Virus record (IMG/VR): IMGVR_UViG_3300015371_000152
Span: 1 to 25,936 of that record
DNA: 25,936 nt
Origin: a virus
Strand: one strand, 5' to 3'
Below the pieces are notes generated by a model. That model searched no databases and was not told the DNA's origin. It saw only the letters and a program-made list of their open reading frames with translations. Below, piece by piece: positions 13,901 through 21,865 of the stretch (position 1 is the first letter of the stretch; each line of letters opens with the position of its first letter). The position numbers and the translations under genes are program-made.

Positions 13901-15135
13901 CAGCACTGAAACCACATCAATTCAAAGCGCTGACTGAGCTCAGTGACGGCAAGATTCTCTGGGGTGGAGTGGGTTCAGGTAAGTCGCGGGTTGCTGTGGC
14001 CTATTACGAACTCGAGCACCAGTGTAAGAACGTCTACGTGATCACGACCGCGAAGAAGCGAGACAGCAAAGACTGGGAGGGAGAATTTGCTCGGATTGCT
14101 GTTGGAAAGGAGTGGGACGCCACCATTCATGGTCTCCTTACTGTGGATAGCTGGAATAACATTTCTAAGTACGCTGCTGTGGAGCACGCTTTCTTTATTT
14201 TTGATGAGCAAAGACTCGTCGGGCACGGGAAATGGGTAAAAGCATTCCTAAAAATTGCCCGGGGGAACAATTGGATCCTACTTTCCGCAACTCCCGGCGA
14301 CACCTGGATGGACTATATTCCCGTTTTCGTCGCCAATGGCTTCTACAAGAACCGAACCGAGTTCATCCGCGAGCACGTCGTCTATACACCCTACGTAAAG
14401 TTCCCCAAAGTCGCTAGATATTTGGGTACGGGAAAACTGAACAAGCTGCGCAATCAGATCCTGATCCATATGCCCTATGAGATGCACACGGTCCGTCATT
14501 CACCAACAATCTACGTCGAGCACAACGAAGAGCTGCTGCAATCAGTACTGAAGAACCGCTGGCATATCTACCAGAACCGACCAATAAAAGATATTGCCGA
14601 GCTCTTTGGAGTGATGCGGAGAGTGGTGAATAGTGATCCCTCGCGAGTGAAAGCGATTGAAGAATTATTGGAGCAACACCCAAAGCTGGTCGTCTTCTAC
14701 AACTTCAATTACGAGCTCGAGGCACTGAGACGACTGGAAAAACTAGTACCAATGGCGGAATGGAACGGTTGGAAGCACGAAGAGATTCCGGAAGCGGATG
14801 CTTGGATTTACCTAGTTCAGTATGTAGCTGGTTCGGAAGGTTGGAACTGTGTCGAGACAAATGCAGTGGTCTTCAATTCACTGACATATTCGTACAAGAA
14901 CTGGGAGCAAGCGCATGGGCGAATTGACCGACTTAATACCCCTTTCGTGGATCTTTATTACTATACTCTGCGTTCTCGAAGCATAATTGATACAGCTATT
15001 TGGCGGAGTCTGAAGGCAAAGAAGAACTTCAACGCCTCCAAGTTTCCAATTGAGCAGTTGAAGGGAGAGCATAATGCCGATCTCAGTCGGTCCACACGAG
15101 TTCAAGCCAGTTCGGATCTGGGACGGATGGAGTGA
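13897..15135 (+). CDS. SF2 (SNF2-like) DNA helicase/translocase
   Basis: 412 residues. Walker A GVGSGKSR (24-31), motif II FDEQR (102-106, a DExx variant), motif III SATP (130-133), a C-terminal RecA-like lobe with GSEGWN (312-317) and motif [10 protein letters not shown] (338-345). This is a compact superfamily 2 helicase of the kind found in phage replication regions, where it may aid fork restart, recombination or origin opening. The N-terminal LKPHQFKAL is a Q-motif-like element. The last 25 residues are Arg/Ser-rich and look disordered. It is the largest gene between the polymerase and the tail fibres. Confidence 0.9.
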   Translation: MTALKPHQFKALTELSDGKILWGGVGSGKSRVAVAYYELEHQCKNVYVITTAKKRDSKDWEGEFARIAVGKEWDATIHGLLTVDSWNNISKYAAVEHAFFIFDEQRLVGHGKWVKAFLKIARGNNWILLSATPGDTWMDYIPVFVANGFYKNRTEFIREHVVYTPYVKFPKVARYLGTGKLNKLRNQILIHMPYEMHTVRHSPTIYVEHNEELLQSVLKNRWHIYQNRPIKDIAELFGVMRRVVNSDPSRVKAIEELLEQHPKLVVFYNFNYELEALRRLEKLVPMAEWNGWKHEEIPEADAWIYLVQYVAGSEGWNCVETNAVVFNSLTYSYKNWEQAHGRIDRLNTPFVDLYYYTLRSRSIIDTAIWRSLKAKKNFNASKFPIEQLKGEHNADLSRSTRVQASSDLGRME

Positions 15136-15241
15136 TAGCGGTCGCTGTAGTCATTGTTATCTACCCAAGCGAGCACATCCAGTCGAGAGTTGGGTAGAAG
15201 CGAGACCGATGCACGATAAATCGGAGCCAAAGGATGGCTAA
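15074..15241 (+). CDS. 55-residue hypothetical protein with CxxC
   Basis: ATG 15074 lies inside the end of the helicase gene, after AAGGGAGAGCATA. The product has CSHC in the middle with nearby His residues, a possible zinc site, and a charged C-terminal tail. The stop overlaps the next start region (15234). Function unknown. Confidence 0.6.
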   Translation: MPISVGPHEFKPVRIWDGWSDSGRCSHCYLPKRAHPVESWVEARPMHDKSEPKDG

Positions 15242-15449
15242 GCTCGAGGAGCGAATTCTGCTCCATTCATTGATCGAGAATCCAGACTGGTGTCTCTTTT
15301 ACCATCGAGAACAAGTTAAACTACTGCTGCCTGCTCTGGCCAAGTCGCATATTTTGGTGACTGGAATCGAGCAGCAGCTACGGAAAGATTTAGCAGAATT
15401 GGAAGGTAGTCGGGATGGGGAAGCAAAAAGTCAGGTTAAAGAAGAATAA
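15234..15449 (+). CDS. Small helical hypothetical protein
   Basis: 71 residues from ATG 15234. Helical throughout ([20 protein letters not shown], then a charged C-terminal coiled-coil-like stretch). Its start lies inside the previous gene and its end inside the next, so it is coupled. Function unknown. Confidence 0.65.
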   Translation: MAKLEERILLHSLIENPDWCLFYHREQVKLLLPALAKSHILVTGIEQQLRKDLAELEGSRDGEAKSQVKEE

Positions 15450-15627
15450 GGACGGTACGGTATCGATATTTTTCGCCGCTTACAGCTTTAGTAAGGAACT
15501 AGATGTCGGCACATTGTCGCCAGAAGAAAAATTTAATGCGATTCGCTGGACAATCCTCAATCAAGGCTTTGTTTTTACGGAAAAAATCGAACGAGAAGTA
15601 CGGAAACTGATCAATTACCACCTTTAG
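15415..15627 (+). CDS. Small basic hypothetical protein
   Basis: 70 residues from ATG 15415. Basic N-terminus (MGKQKVRLKKNKDGTVSIFF) likely forming a beta hairpin, then two helices. A possible small nucleic-acid binder by charge only. It overlaps the previous gene by 35 bases. Confidence 0.65.
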   Translation: MGKQKVRLKKNKDGTVSIFFAAYSFSKELDVGTLSPEEKFNAIRWTILNQGFVFTEKIEREVRKLINYHL

Positions 15628-15628
15628 G

Positions 15629-15760
15629 ATGAGGCTGATAGTGAAGAAGAAAAAGAAAATTTTACTCTGTGCAGCGCCGCACTGCTATAACCTAGCTTGG
15701 CAAGGTCATAAGCACTGTTATTCTCATTTACAAGAGATAAAAAACAAGGAAAAAAGTTAG
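15629..15760 (+). CDS. 43-residue putative zinc-finger peptide
   Basis: ATG 15629 directly follows the previous stop; GTG 15641 is an alternative. A Lys run (residues 6-10) is followed by CAAPHC and HKHCYSH, a plausible C-C-H/C-H zinc site. It shares the CxxxHCYN string with the 75-aa protein at 12258. It is the last gene before the long non-coding region. Confidence 0.6.
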   Translation: MRLIVKKKKKILLCAAPHCYNLAWQGHKHCYSHLQEIKNKEKS

Positions 15761-15770
15761 CTTCCAGCTC

Positions 15771-15900
15771 TGCCCATTTTCTGCCCACTTTTGCCCACTT
15801 TTGAAAATGGAGTCAAAAAAGAGGCAAAAAAGGGTAAAAATGACGATTTGAGAATGGCTTAAACAAGCGGGGGTAAAAAGGGGCAAAAAAGGGTAAAAAA
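15771..15900 (+). repeat. Short direct repeats and helically phased A-tracts
   Basis: TGCCCA at 15771, 15782 and 15792 (spacing 11, 10). A-tracts beginning 15815, 15826, 15836 (spacing 11, 10) and 15875, 15885, 15895 (spacing 10, 10), with a 39-base offset between sets, close to whole helical turns. The G-rich spacers (GAGGC, GGGT, GGGGC) are similar. The inverse of the TGCCCATTTT repeat reappears as AAAATGGGCA at 15945-15954. Confidence 0.75.
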
Positions 15901-15906
15901 GGGTCT

Positions 15907-15995
15907 TTTCGAGTGTCGAAATGTTAACAAACAGTTATTGACCAAAAATGGGCAGGCACTTTTGGCTTAGTTAAGCCGAATTCAGCCAATTGGCT
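15907..15995. repeat. Cluster of inverted repeats and palindromes
   Basis: TTTCGA-GTG-TCGAAA (15907-15921), GGCTTA-GT-TAAGCC (15964-15977) and the perfect 12-bp palindrome AGCCAATTGGCT (15984-15995). These may be protein-binding sites of the origin or operators. Confidence 0.65.
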
Positions 15996-16042
15996 ACGCC
16001 CACATACATGGCCAAAGACTATTCCCACGCGCGAGACTTAAT

Positions 16043-16178
16043 AAGTAGTATATAATAGATACTATATACGTTTTATATAAAACTTTCTTTCTCAAGAAAT
16101 CTTGGCAAATTTTTATCTCTTTCAAGGGATAAACCTCTCACGAAGCATTTCCACAACCACCGCAAGGCGCCGCTTTGC
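16043..16178 (+). promoter_or_regulatory. AT-rich dyad with TATAAT and hairpin-forming leader
   Basis: TATAAT (16051-16056) sits within inverted repeats around 16045-16068 (TAGTAT...ATACTA and GTATAT...ATATAC). Downstream are CAAGA-AA-TCTTG, TTATC...GATAA, and a strong GCAAGGC/GCTTTGC hairpin (16162-16168 with 16172-16178). No clear -35 is seen. It may be the promoter and leader for the genes from 16208. Confidence 0.45.
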
Positions 16179-16207
16179 CCGAGGCCCCTAAAAAATTGGA
16201 GATTTTG

Positions 16208-16279
16208 ATGTATTGGATGGAAAATACTCGGTTTAGGCAGTTGCTTCATTTTGCGTTGATGTACGAGGATGACGAGTAA
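16208..16279 (+). CDS. 23-residue leader-type ORF
   Basis: ATG 16208 follows TTGGAGA; the product is MYWMENTRFRQLLHFALMYE plus DDE, and its stop overlaps the next start (TAATG). It may be a real small peptide or a coupling ORF that sets translation of the HNH-like gene. Confidence 0.4.
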   Translation: MYWMENTRFRQLLHFALMYEDDE

Positions 16280-16773
16280 TGGAAGAATGGGTTCCAATTC
16301 CACATTTTGATGGCTATAGCGTTAGTAGCTGGGGACGAATTCGTGCGGACAAATCTTCGAGAATCTTGTCCTTGAACCCAAACCAATTCGGTGTTATCCA
16401 GGTGGGAATGATGCGAGATGGAGAGCAAAGGCATAGATCGGTACCGCTGCTGGTCGCTAAAGCTTTTATCCCGGAGCCTGGAGGCGCGTTTGATACCCCG
16501 ATCAATCTAGATGGGGATCGTACTAACAATCGCGTAGAGAACCTCCTGTGGCGTCCTAGGTGGTTTGCTATCAAGTATAACCAGCAGTTCAAAATGACTC
16601 ACCCTCGTCGACTGAAGCGACCGATCGTGGATCTGAAAACGGGTGAGGTATATTCTGGCTCAGAAGAGTGTGCAAAGAAATTTGGTCTACTCGAGGATGA
16701 CTTGATCCTTTCGATCCTGAATAGAACTTATGTCTGGCCTACTTATCAAGAATTTGGACTCTACGAAAGCTAG
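16279..16773 (+). CDS. HNH-like endonuclease family protein, first histidine apparently missing
   Basis: 164 residues. The N-terminus (WVPIPHFDGYSVSSWGRIR) matches the NUMOD4 domain of phage HNH endonucleases. The centre has LLVAKAFIP and INLDGDRTNNRVENLLW, the HNH core, but where most family members have an N-H-x-D-G string this one reads N-L-D-G, so the usual catalytic histidine is absent or displaced. The C-terminus (TGEVYSGSEECAKKFGLLED) resembles a NUMOD1-type DNA-binding helix. It may be a homing-type nuclease that has lost cutting and keeps DNA binding, perhaps as a regulator. It lies just after the candidate origin. Confidence 0.75.
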   Translation: MEEWVPIPHFDGYSVSSWGRIRADKSSRILSLNPNQFGVIQVGMMRDGEQRHRSVPLLVAKAFIPEPGGAFDTPINLDGDRTNNRVENLLWRPRWFAIKYNQQFKMTHPRRLKRPIVDLKTGEVYSGSEECAKKFGLLEDDLILSILNRTYVWPTYQEFGLYES

Positions 16774-16784
16774 GAGGAACTACT

Positions 16785-17003
16785 ATGGGTGATATTGTTA
16801 AACCTTATCGAGATCCTGTTCCAGGTCGAGGATCAATTGAGTTGCGTCGGACCGCAGCAGGCGTATATTCTTGGGTGATTACCATTTGGACTGATGCAAT
16901 TGTCACCGATGCGCATCTAATTGGGATGGTAGACTCAGTAGAACGGGTAGATCAAGAGCTACACAAGCGTTATCCAGTAGCTGGAGCGGATCCTCAAGAA
17001 TAG
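16785..17003 (+). CDS. Small hypothetical protein
   Basis: 72 residues from ATG 16785 after TAGGAGGAACTACT. Beta-rich, with GSIELRRTAAGVYSWVITIW and then a helical C-terminus. Function unknown. It precedes the tail-fibre module, from which it is separated by about 100 bases with a possible promoter. Confidence 0.7.
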   Translation: MGDIVKPYRDPVPGRGSIELRRTAAGVYSWVITIWTDAIVTDAHLIGMVDSVERVDQELHKRYPVAGADPQE

Positions 17004-17030
17004 ATATTATGTAGCAACCAAATCGCGGCT

Positions 17031-17103
17031 TATAATAGAAGGGTAGTAAATGCCTCTTCCTTTTTTCACATTTATTCCATCGCAAGGGAGGTGAGGAGTA
17101 TAT
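17031..17103 (+). promoter_or_regulatory. Possible promoter and leader of the tail-fibre operon
   Basis: TATAAT at 17031-17036 with only a weak TTATGT-like -35 (17007-17012). A pyrimidine-rich leader and a strong AGGGAGGTGAGGAG ribosome site precede ATG 17104. Confidence 0.45.
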
Positions 17104-17478
17104 ATGGTCGCAACAATTAACGTTCAGCCACAGACTTTGAACCTGGCACTTTATGCTGGCGACGGTGTCTCGTTCAGAATTTTGTGTACTGATGCTGCTG
17201 GTGATCCTGTTGATGTTACAGGCGCTATTGAAGCACAGGTGCGACTAACTCGTCTTACAGATGATCCTCCCCTGGCTGAATTTGCGGCCAGTATGGTGGA
17301 TGCTTATCAAGGTATTGTTGTTCTTTCTTTGACTGGAGATCAAACGAAGGAACTTTCAGACTCCGTCGAAGATGGAAACTTTAAGGGAGTATGGGATCTA
17401 CAGTGGGTTCCGGCTTCGAGTGAACCACGCACTCTTTGCCAGGGTAGTGTGGAGTGTGTATCCGATGTTACTCGATGA
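17104..17478 (+). CDS. Putative tail/baseplate-associated beta-sandwich protein
   Basis: 124 residues. The fold pattern (beta strands with DGVSFRILCTDAAGDPVDVT near residue 20 and a second half with GIVVLSLTG and WDLQWVP) matches the Ig-like N-terminal domain of baseplate upper proteins (BppU-type) that appear at the head of fibre clusters. No enzymatic motif. It heads the fibre operon and overlaps the next gene. Assignment is by pattern and context. Confidence 0.65.
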   Translation: MVATINVQPQTLNLALYAGDGVSFRILCTDAAGDPVDVTGAIEAQVRLTRLTDDPPLAEFAASMVDAYQGIVVLSLTGDQTKELSDSVEDGNFKGVWDLQWVPASSEPRTLCQGSVECVSDVTR

Positions 17479-17986
17479 TCTAATTATTAAAATTGAGGTC
17501 GACGAAGTCGAACTCATGGTGGATATACCAGAAACAACAGTTGTTCTCGAGGCGGATCCGTTTGCTATCGTAGAGATTTCAAAAAGTTCGGGTCCTTATG
17601 GCCTGATTATTGAAGCTAATCAAATTGAGGTACAGATTGAGGATCAACCTGAATTTACTTTTGTGGCTGACTCAAGCCCTGATGTCATTGTTATAGCGGC
17701 AGGTAACATCGGTAATCCAGGTCCTCCTGGAGCTCCAGGTTCAGTAGGCCCCATTGGTCCCCAGGGTCCTGCTGGACCAGCCGGTCCTCCTGCGGCTAGT
17801 TATATTTTCATTCAAGGCCCACCCTCAGCTATATGGGTTGTAACTCATAATTTGAATAGACAGCCTTCGGTTACGGTGGTAGATACCGGAGATAGTGTCA
17901 TAATTCCTAGTGTTCATTATGACAGCGCTAATCAAGTAACTCTTACCTTTGGTTCCGCGACTTCTGGAAAGGCGTATCTTAACTAA
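17465..17986 (+). CDS. Tail-fibre protein with collagen-like repeat
   Basis: 173 residues from ATG 17465 (GTG 17447 is an alternative). A beta-rich N-terminal domain of about 80 residues is followed by about nine Gly-X-Y triplets (GPPGAPGSVGPIGPQGPAGP) and then a C-terminal domain containing VTHNLNRQPSVTVVD, a common fibre-tip domain in phages of Gram-positive bacteria. The collagen-like stretch would trimerise into a shaft. Overlaps both neighbours; its stop overlaps the next start (TAATG). Confidence 0.85.
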   Translation: MLLDDLIIKIEVDEVELMVDIPETTVVLEADPFAIVEISKSSGPYGLIIEANQIEVQIEDQPEFTFVADSSPDVIVIAAGNIGNPGPPGAPGSVGPIGPQGPAGPAGPPAASYIFIQGPPSAIWVVTHNLNRQPSVTVVDTGDSVIIPSVHYDSANQVTLTFGSATSGKAYLN

Positions 17987-19263
17987 TGCCTACTCTAGGT
18001 AACGCACTCGATTTTGCCAAGTATGAGGCGCGGAATATCAGAGGCCACCAGCTCGGTTCTGCGCCATCGTCTCCTGTTACAGGACAACTTTATTACAACA
18101 CTAGTGATAATACTCTCTATTGGTATGACGGTACTACCTGGCAATCAGCAAAGGGTGGATCAGGATCACCTACAGGTGCTGCTGGTGGAGACCTTTCAGG
18201 TACTTATCCTAATCCCCAAATTGCAGCTGGTGTAATCACTGATGCTGATGTGAATGCTGCAAACAAGGACGGTGCTGTTGGTACTCCCTCTTTGCGTACG
18301 CTTGGCTCGGGAGCAGCACAGGCTATGCCGGGGAATCGTACCTTAGATGCAATTAATTCACCGACAAGTTCGGTGAACATGAATAACCAGCGTCTTAACC
18401 TTGTTGGTAATCCAACACTTGGAACTGATGCTGCTAATAAAAGTTATGTTGATGCGCTTGCATCGGGGATTGATGCAAAAGAGTCGGTTAAGGCTGCGTC
18501 AACAGGTAACTGGGCCTCGTTTAGTGGCCTCGGCACAATGGATGGCGTTTCACTTTCTGATGGTGATCGTGTTTTGTTGAAGGATCAGACAGCTCCAGCT
18601 CAAAATGGTATTTATCAAGCTTGGGCAACTGGTTGGGTTCGTACTTCTGATGCGGACTCTTGGGCAGAATTGCCGGGTGCTCATGTATTTGTCGAGCAAG
18701 GAGCTACACAGGCTGATACTGGTTGGGTCTGTTCTTCAGATCAGGGTGGTACTTTAGGTACGACCGCAGTGAACTGGGTTCAGTTCTCAGCAGCTGGTCA
18801 GATTCAGGGTGGAGCAGGTCTGCTCAAGACGGGTAATGTACTTGATGTCGGCGCCGGTGCTGGTATTACTGTTAATGCAGACACGATTCAAGTCGCAAAT
18901 AACGGTATTACTAATGCGATGATTGCTGATGGAGCTATTGATCTTGCTTCAGCTGACGTCACTAATACACTGCCTCTTACTAAGGGTGGCACTGGTCAGA
19001 CCACTACCAAGACTGCTCGAGAAACTGGTCTGGCTGCAGCGGGTTATTACTCGTCAGCCACCCATGGTGCAGGTACGACAATTTCGATTACTGCTGCCAC
19101 GCATGGCCTGCGGGCTTCACGAGGTCTGATTGTCCAGGCACAGCTCGAGGCGGATGGTTCAGTTCTGATTCCGGATATTGTTGTTGCTGCTAACGGTGAT
19201 GTCACAGTTACCTTTGGCGTCTCTCAGGCTGCAAATACGATTCGGGTTACGGTGATTGGATAA
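17986..19263 (+). CDS. Long tail-fibre protein
   Basis: 425 residues. The N-terminus contains GQLYYNTSDNTLYWYDGTTW, a motif typical of fibre proteins. Further on are GDLSGTYPNPQIAAG, a DAANKSYVDA motif, LLKDQTAPAQNGIYQAW and LPLTKGGTGQTT, all hallmarks of repeated tail-fibre segments. Composition is rich in Gly, Ala, Thr and Asn and predicted beta-structured, forming an elongated trimeric shaft. It probably mediates host-surface contact. Confidence 0.9.
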   Translation: MPTLGNALDFAKYEARNIRGHQLGSAPSSPVTGQLYYNTSDNTLYWYDGTTWQSAKGGSGSPTGAAGGDLSGTYPNPQIAAGVITDADVNAANKDGAVGTPSLRTLGSGAAQAMPGNRTLDAINSPTSSVNMNNQRLNLVGNPTLGTDAANKSYVDALASGIDAKESVKAASTGNWASFSGLGTMDGVSLSDGDRVLLKDQTAPAQNGIYQAWATGWVRTSDADSWAELPGAHVFVEQGATQADTGWVCSSDQGGTLGTTAVNWVQFSAAGQIQGGAGLLKTGNVLDVGAGAGITVNADTIQVANNGITNAMIADGAIDLASADVTNTLPLTKGGTGQTTTKTARETGLAAAGYYSSATHGAGTTISITAATHGLRASRGLIVQAQLEADGSVLIPDIVVAANGDVTVTFGVSQAANTIRVTVIG

Positions 19264-19988
19264 TGCCAGAGATTGTTGGTAGACTAAGAACCCCTCGACT
19301 TCCTGGAGCGCCTGCCTCTCCTGTAGTCGGAGAGGTTTATTACGATACCACTACCAACATTCTTTATTGGTGGAATGGCACCGCTTGGTTTTCAGCAAAA
19401 GGTGGTGGCGGAGTAGATTATATTGGTACTTGGAGCGCTGCAGTCCCGTATAAAGCTGGTGATGTTGTTACTCATGGTGGTCGGGATTATTTAGCAGTTA
19501 ATCCTTCTACTGGACAAACACCTCCTGCGCCAGGTAGTGGTACAAGTAGTGGCGGCGGATCACCTTGGCAAACGGGTGATGAAAAAATTAGTGCTATTGC
19601 TGCTACACATGCAGATCCTCTTGGCGGTACTTGGTATCTTGCTGATGGTTCAGCAGTTCCTCCTGCCAATACTGCTTTGGTAGCTTTGCTTGGAGCAAAT
19701 TTCCCCGATGCTCGTGGTCGTAGTTTGGTTATGCTAGGTACACATGCTGATGTGAATGCTATTGGTAAAGTTGAGCAAGCAGCTCTTTCTGTAGGTAGTC
19801 GTAGAATGAAACATAGTCATACGAAAGCATTAACTGTACCATGGGGTAATGTTGGTGGTTCAGGACTTGCTACTCCAAATACAAATTATCAAGGGGATAT
19901 TAGTGTAAGTGGTACTATTGGTGTTGCTGGTGCGGGTATTGATGAACCAGCTTTCGTTGTCATTGGCAATCTCTTCTATCATTCGTAA
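19263..19988 (+). CDS. Tail collar/fibre-tip protein with putative carbohydrate-binding domain
   Basis: 241 residues. GEVYYDTTTNILYWWNGTAW near the N-terminus repeats the fibre motif of the previous gene. Residues about 50-80 have YIGTWSAAVPYKAGDVV and DYLAVNPSTGQTPP, resembling a small chitin/cellulose-binding (CBM5/12-like) module. The C-terminal 110 residues match a phage tail collar domain (LADGSAVP, FPDARGRSLVMLG, HSH, EPAFVVIGNLFYHS). This is a good candidate receptor-binding tip. Overlaps the previous stop. Confidence 0.87.
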   Translation: MPEIVGRLRTPRLPGAPASPVVGEVYYDTTTNILYWWNGTAWFSAKGGGGVDYIGTWSAAVPYKAGDVVTHGGRDYLAVNPSTGQTPPAPGSGTSSGGGSPWQTGDEKISAIAATHADPLGGTWYLADGSAVPPANTALVALLGANFPDARGRSLVMLGTHADVNAIGKVEQAALSVGSRRMKHSHTKALTVPWGNVGGSGLATPNTNYQGDISVSGTIGVAGAGIDEPAFVVIGNLFYHS

Positions 19989-19997
19989 AGGAGAGAT

Positions 19998-20783
19998 ATG
20001 AGTGAACCTTATTGGGAGCTCCTAGGTGGAGCAGGTTACCCGCCCACAGATACTGCACCAGATGAATCGGTATTGACTGTTGATTCTCCTGGTTCACCGC
20101 CAATTTGGAAAGCTGCACCAGGTGGAGGTGGAGTAGATTATATTGGTGATTGGGCCGTTGGTACTACTTATAAACGCGGAGATGTAGTTCGCTATAACGG
20201 TATTGACTATCTTGCTGTAAATCCTTCTACAGGGCAAGTGCCACCTACGGCTGTGCCAACAACACATGCAATGGTATGTCTTTTTGATCAGATTCTTGCC
20301 GCTAATGCAGCTAACTTTGATGTGATAGGTATTCCACAAATTTATGCACAGCTGCTGATTATGGCACAGATTCGAGGAACTGATGCTGCAGGGCAGATTT
20401 CAAACTGGTGGCGTTTCAATAATGATTCAGGAGCAAACTATTATTATGAGTATCTTACTGCTTTTGCAACTACTGTATCATCGGCAGAAGGATTAGCGCA
20501 AGCTCAAATCTTTGCTGGGAATGCTCCTTCAGCAGCAGCTCCGGCAGGGGCAGCTGCCATATTTGAAGCGAAAATTCCAAATTATGCTGGAACAACATTT
20601 CAAAAAGCTATCGAAACTGTTGTGGCAAATAGAAACGGCACTGTTTCGACTACTGTGCGTAAAGATCAATCAGGTGGGCATTGGGCAAGTACTGCGGCTA
20701 TTAATCGCCTTACTTTGTATCCAAATGCTGGTCTATATCTTGCTGGTTCCCGTTTGACCGTTTATGGATTGAGAGGTTTGTGA
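19998..20783 (+). CDS. Receptor-binding fibre protein, duplicated family
   Basis: 261 residues from ATG 19998, after AAAGGAGAGAT. It carries the same YIGDWAVGTTYKRGDVV / DYLAVNPSTGQ module as the previous gene, then a C-terminal beta-rich domain (WRFNNDSGANYYYEYLTAFA, IPNY, INRLTLYPNAG) that is shared with the next gene. The N-terminus MSEPYWELLG also matches the next gene's. It looks like a module-swapped receptor-binding protein. Confidence 0.82.
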   Translation: MSEPYWELLGGAGYPPTDTAPDESVLTVDSPGSPPIWKAAPGGGGVDYIGDWAVGTTYKRGDVVRYNGIDYLAVNPSTGQVPPTAVPTTHAMVCLFDQILAANAANFDVIGIPQIYAQLLIMAQIRGTDAAGQISNWWRFNNDSGANYYYEYLTAFATTVSSAEGLAQAQIFAGNAPSAAAPAGAAAIFEAKIPNYAGTTFQKAIETVVANRNGTVSTTVRKDQSGGHWASTAAINRLTLYPNAGLYLAGSRLTVYGLRGL

Positions 20784-21865
20784 TGAGCGAGCCATATTGG
20801 GAACCCCTTGCTGCTTCACTTGTATCTTCTGGATTAGTTAAACTTTATGATTTGATTCTACCTGCTGCTGCAGCAAATTTTGATATTACGTCTCTTACAC
20901 AAGAGTATGCACATCTGCGTTTGATAGCCCAGCTTAGAGGAGATAATGCTTCCTTAAATGTTGGTGCTTATTTACGTTTCAATAATGATTCAGGCGCAAA
21001 TTATAATGGGCAACGATTAGCTGCAGGAGCGGCAACAGTTACAGCAGCAGAAGCACTAGCTGGTACTGGTGCTCACATAGGATATTGTGCAGCTGGTAGT
21101 GCTGGTGCAGGAAGAGCAGCAATTTTTGGTGTCGATATTCCAAATTATTCTCAAGCGGTGTTTCACAAACAGCTCGTTTCGCTTAATAATCGAAACGACA
21201 GTGATACTACTGCACAAACTGATATTGAGCACTTTATCTCTAACTGGAAGAATACTGCGGCAATTAATCGAATTACTCTTTATCCTAATTCTGGAAATTT
21301 TGCTGTAGGTTCTCGTTGCACGCTTTATGGTCTTGATACACGATCCGTGGCTTCGCCAGCTTCAGCTCTTATTTCAGTTGTCACGTCACTTCCGGCAAGT
21401 CCTTACGATGGACAGGAAGTGATTCTTACTGATTCTCTTACAGCACCTACTTATTCTTGGCGATTGATTTATCTTGCTGCAATCACAGATGCATATAAAT
21501 GGCTTTGTATTGGTGGCGATGCGAAATCAGTTCGTGTGGAAACTGATTATCCGACTAATCCAGCATTGTCGCTTTCTGTTCCTCGTCCGGGTATTTATAA
21601 TTTGGATCATGGTGCAACTTGGTATCTCCTTGATACTACAAGTACTGTTTATTCTACGGATCTTGTAGTAGACGGCGCAGGTTCTTATGCATATTACCTT
21701 ACGCGTGGAACGGCCAATACGAGTGGATTTATGGGAGCGAGTGCTGGTCATCAGCCAGGAGTTGTTGTTGCTTCAACAATTCTGCAACGAACTGGAATTA
21801 ATACTGGTACGATTGGACGCATCGAGCGACGTTGGATTAAGGCAATGCCAGTGAGACTTTCATGA
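20783..21865 (+). CDS. Receptor-binding fibre protein, paralogue of previous gene
   Basis: 360 residues from ATG 20783 (GTG 20780 is the alternative). The start MSEPYWEPL and the domain with YLRFNNDSGANYNGQRLAAG, IPNYS and INRITLYPNSG match the previous protein without its CBM-like module. It then gains a further C-terminal region of about 160 residues, containing LPASPYDGQEVILTDS and WYLLDTT, a pattern often seen in fibre-tip domains. Tandem duplication followed by domain gain. Confidence 0.82.
   Translation: MSEPYWEPLAASLVSSGLVKLYDLILPAAAANFDITSLTQEYAHLRLIAQLRGDNASLNVGAYLRFNNDSGANYNGQRLAAGAATVTAAEALAGTGAHIGYCAAGSAGAGRAAIFGVDIPNYSQAVFHKQLVSLNNRNDSDTTAQTDIEHFISNWKNTAAINRITLYPNSGNFAVGSRCTLYGLDTRSVASPASALISVVTSLPASPYDGQEVILTDSLTAPTYSWRLIYLAAITDAYKWLCIGGDAKSVRVETDYPTNPALSLSVPRPGIYNLDHGATWYLLDTTSTVYSTDLVVDGAGSYAYYLTRGTANTSGFMGASAGHQPGVVVASTILQRTGINTGTIGRIERRWIKAMPVRLS

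Larger units (their letters stand above)
15761..16207 (+). other. Non-coding region with phased A-tracts and palindromes, candidate origin
   Basis: About 450 bases with no supported gene. It holds three TGCCCA repeats (15771, 15782, 15792), two triplets of A-tracts spaced 10-11 bases, inverted repeats and perfect palindromes at 15907-15995, a TATAAT-containing AT-rich dyad near 16043-16068 and hairpins at 16080-16178. Helically phased A-tracts give intrinsic curvature, and such regions beside replication genes often serve as origins. The origin function is an inference. Confidence 0.5.

Noticed and set aside
15761-16207. Protein-coding genes on the minus strand in the large gap
   Set aside because: Minus-strand ORFs there span A-tracts and hairpins, lack ribosome sites and would be the only minus-strand genes in the window.
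17700-17800. Bacterial collagen-like surface protein
   Set aside because: The Gly-X-Y run is short and lies within a fibre operon, so it is a phage fibre shaft.
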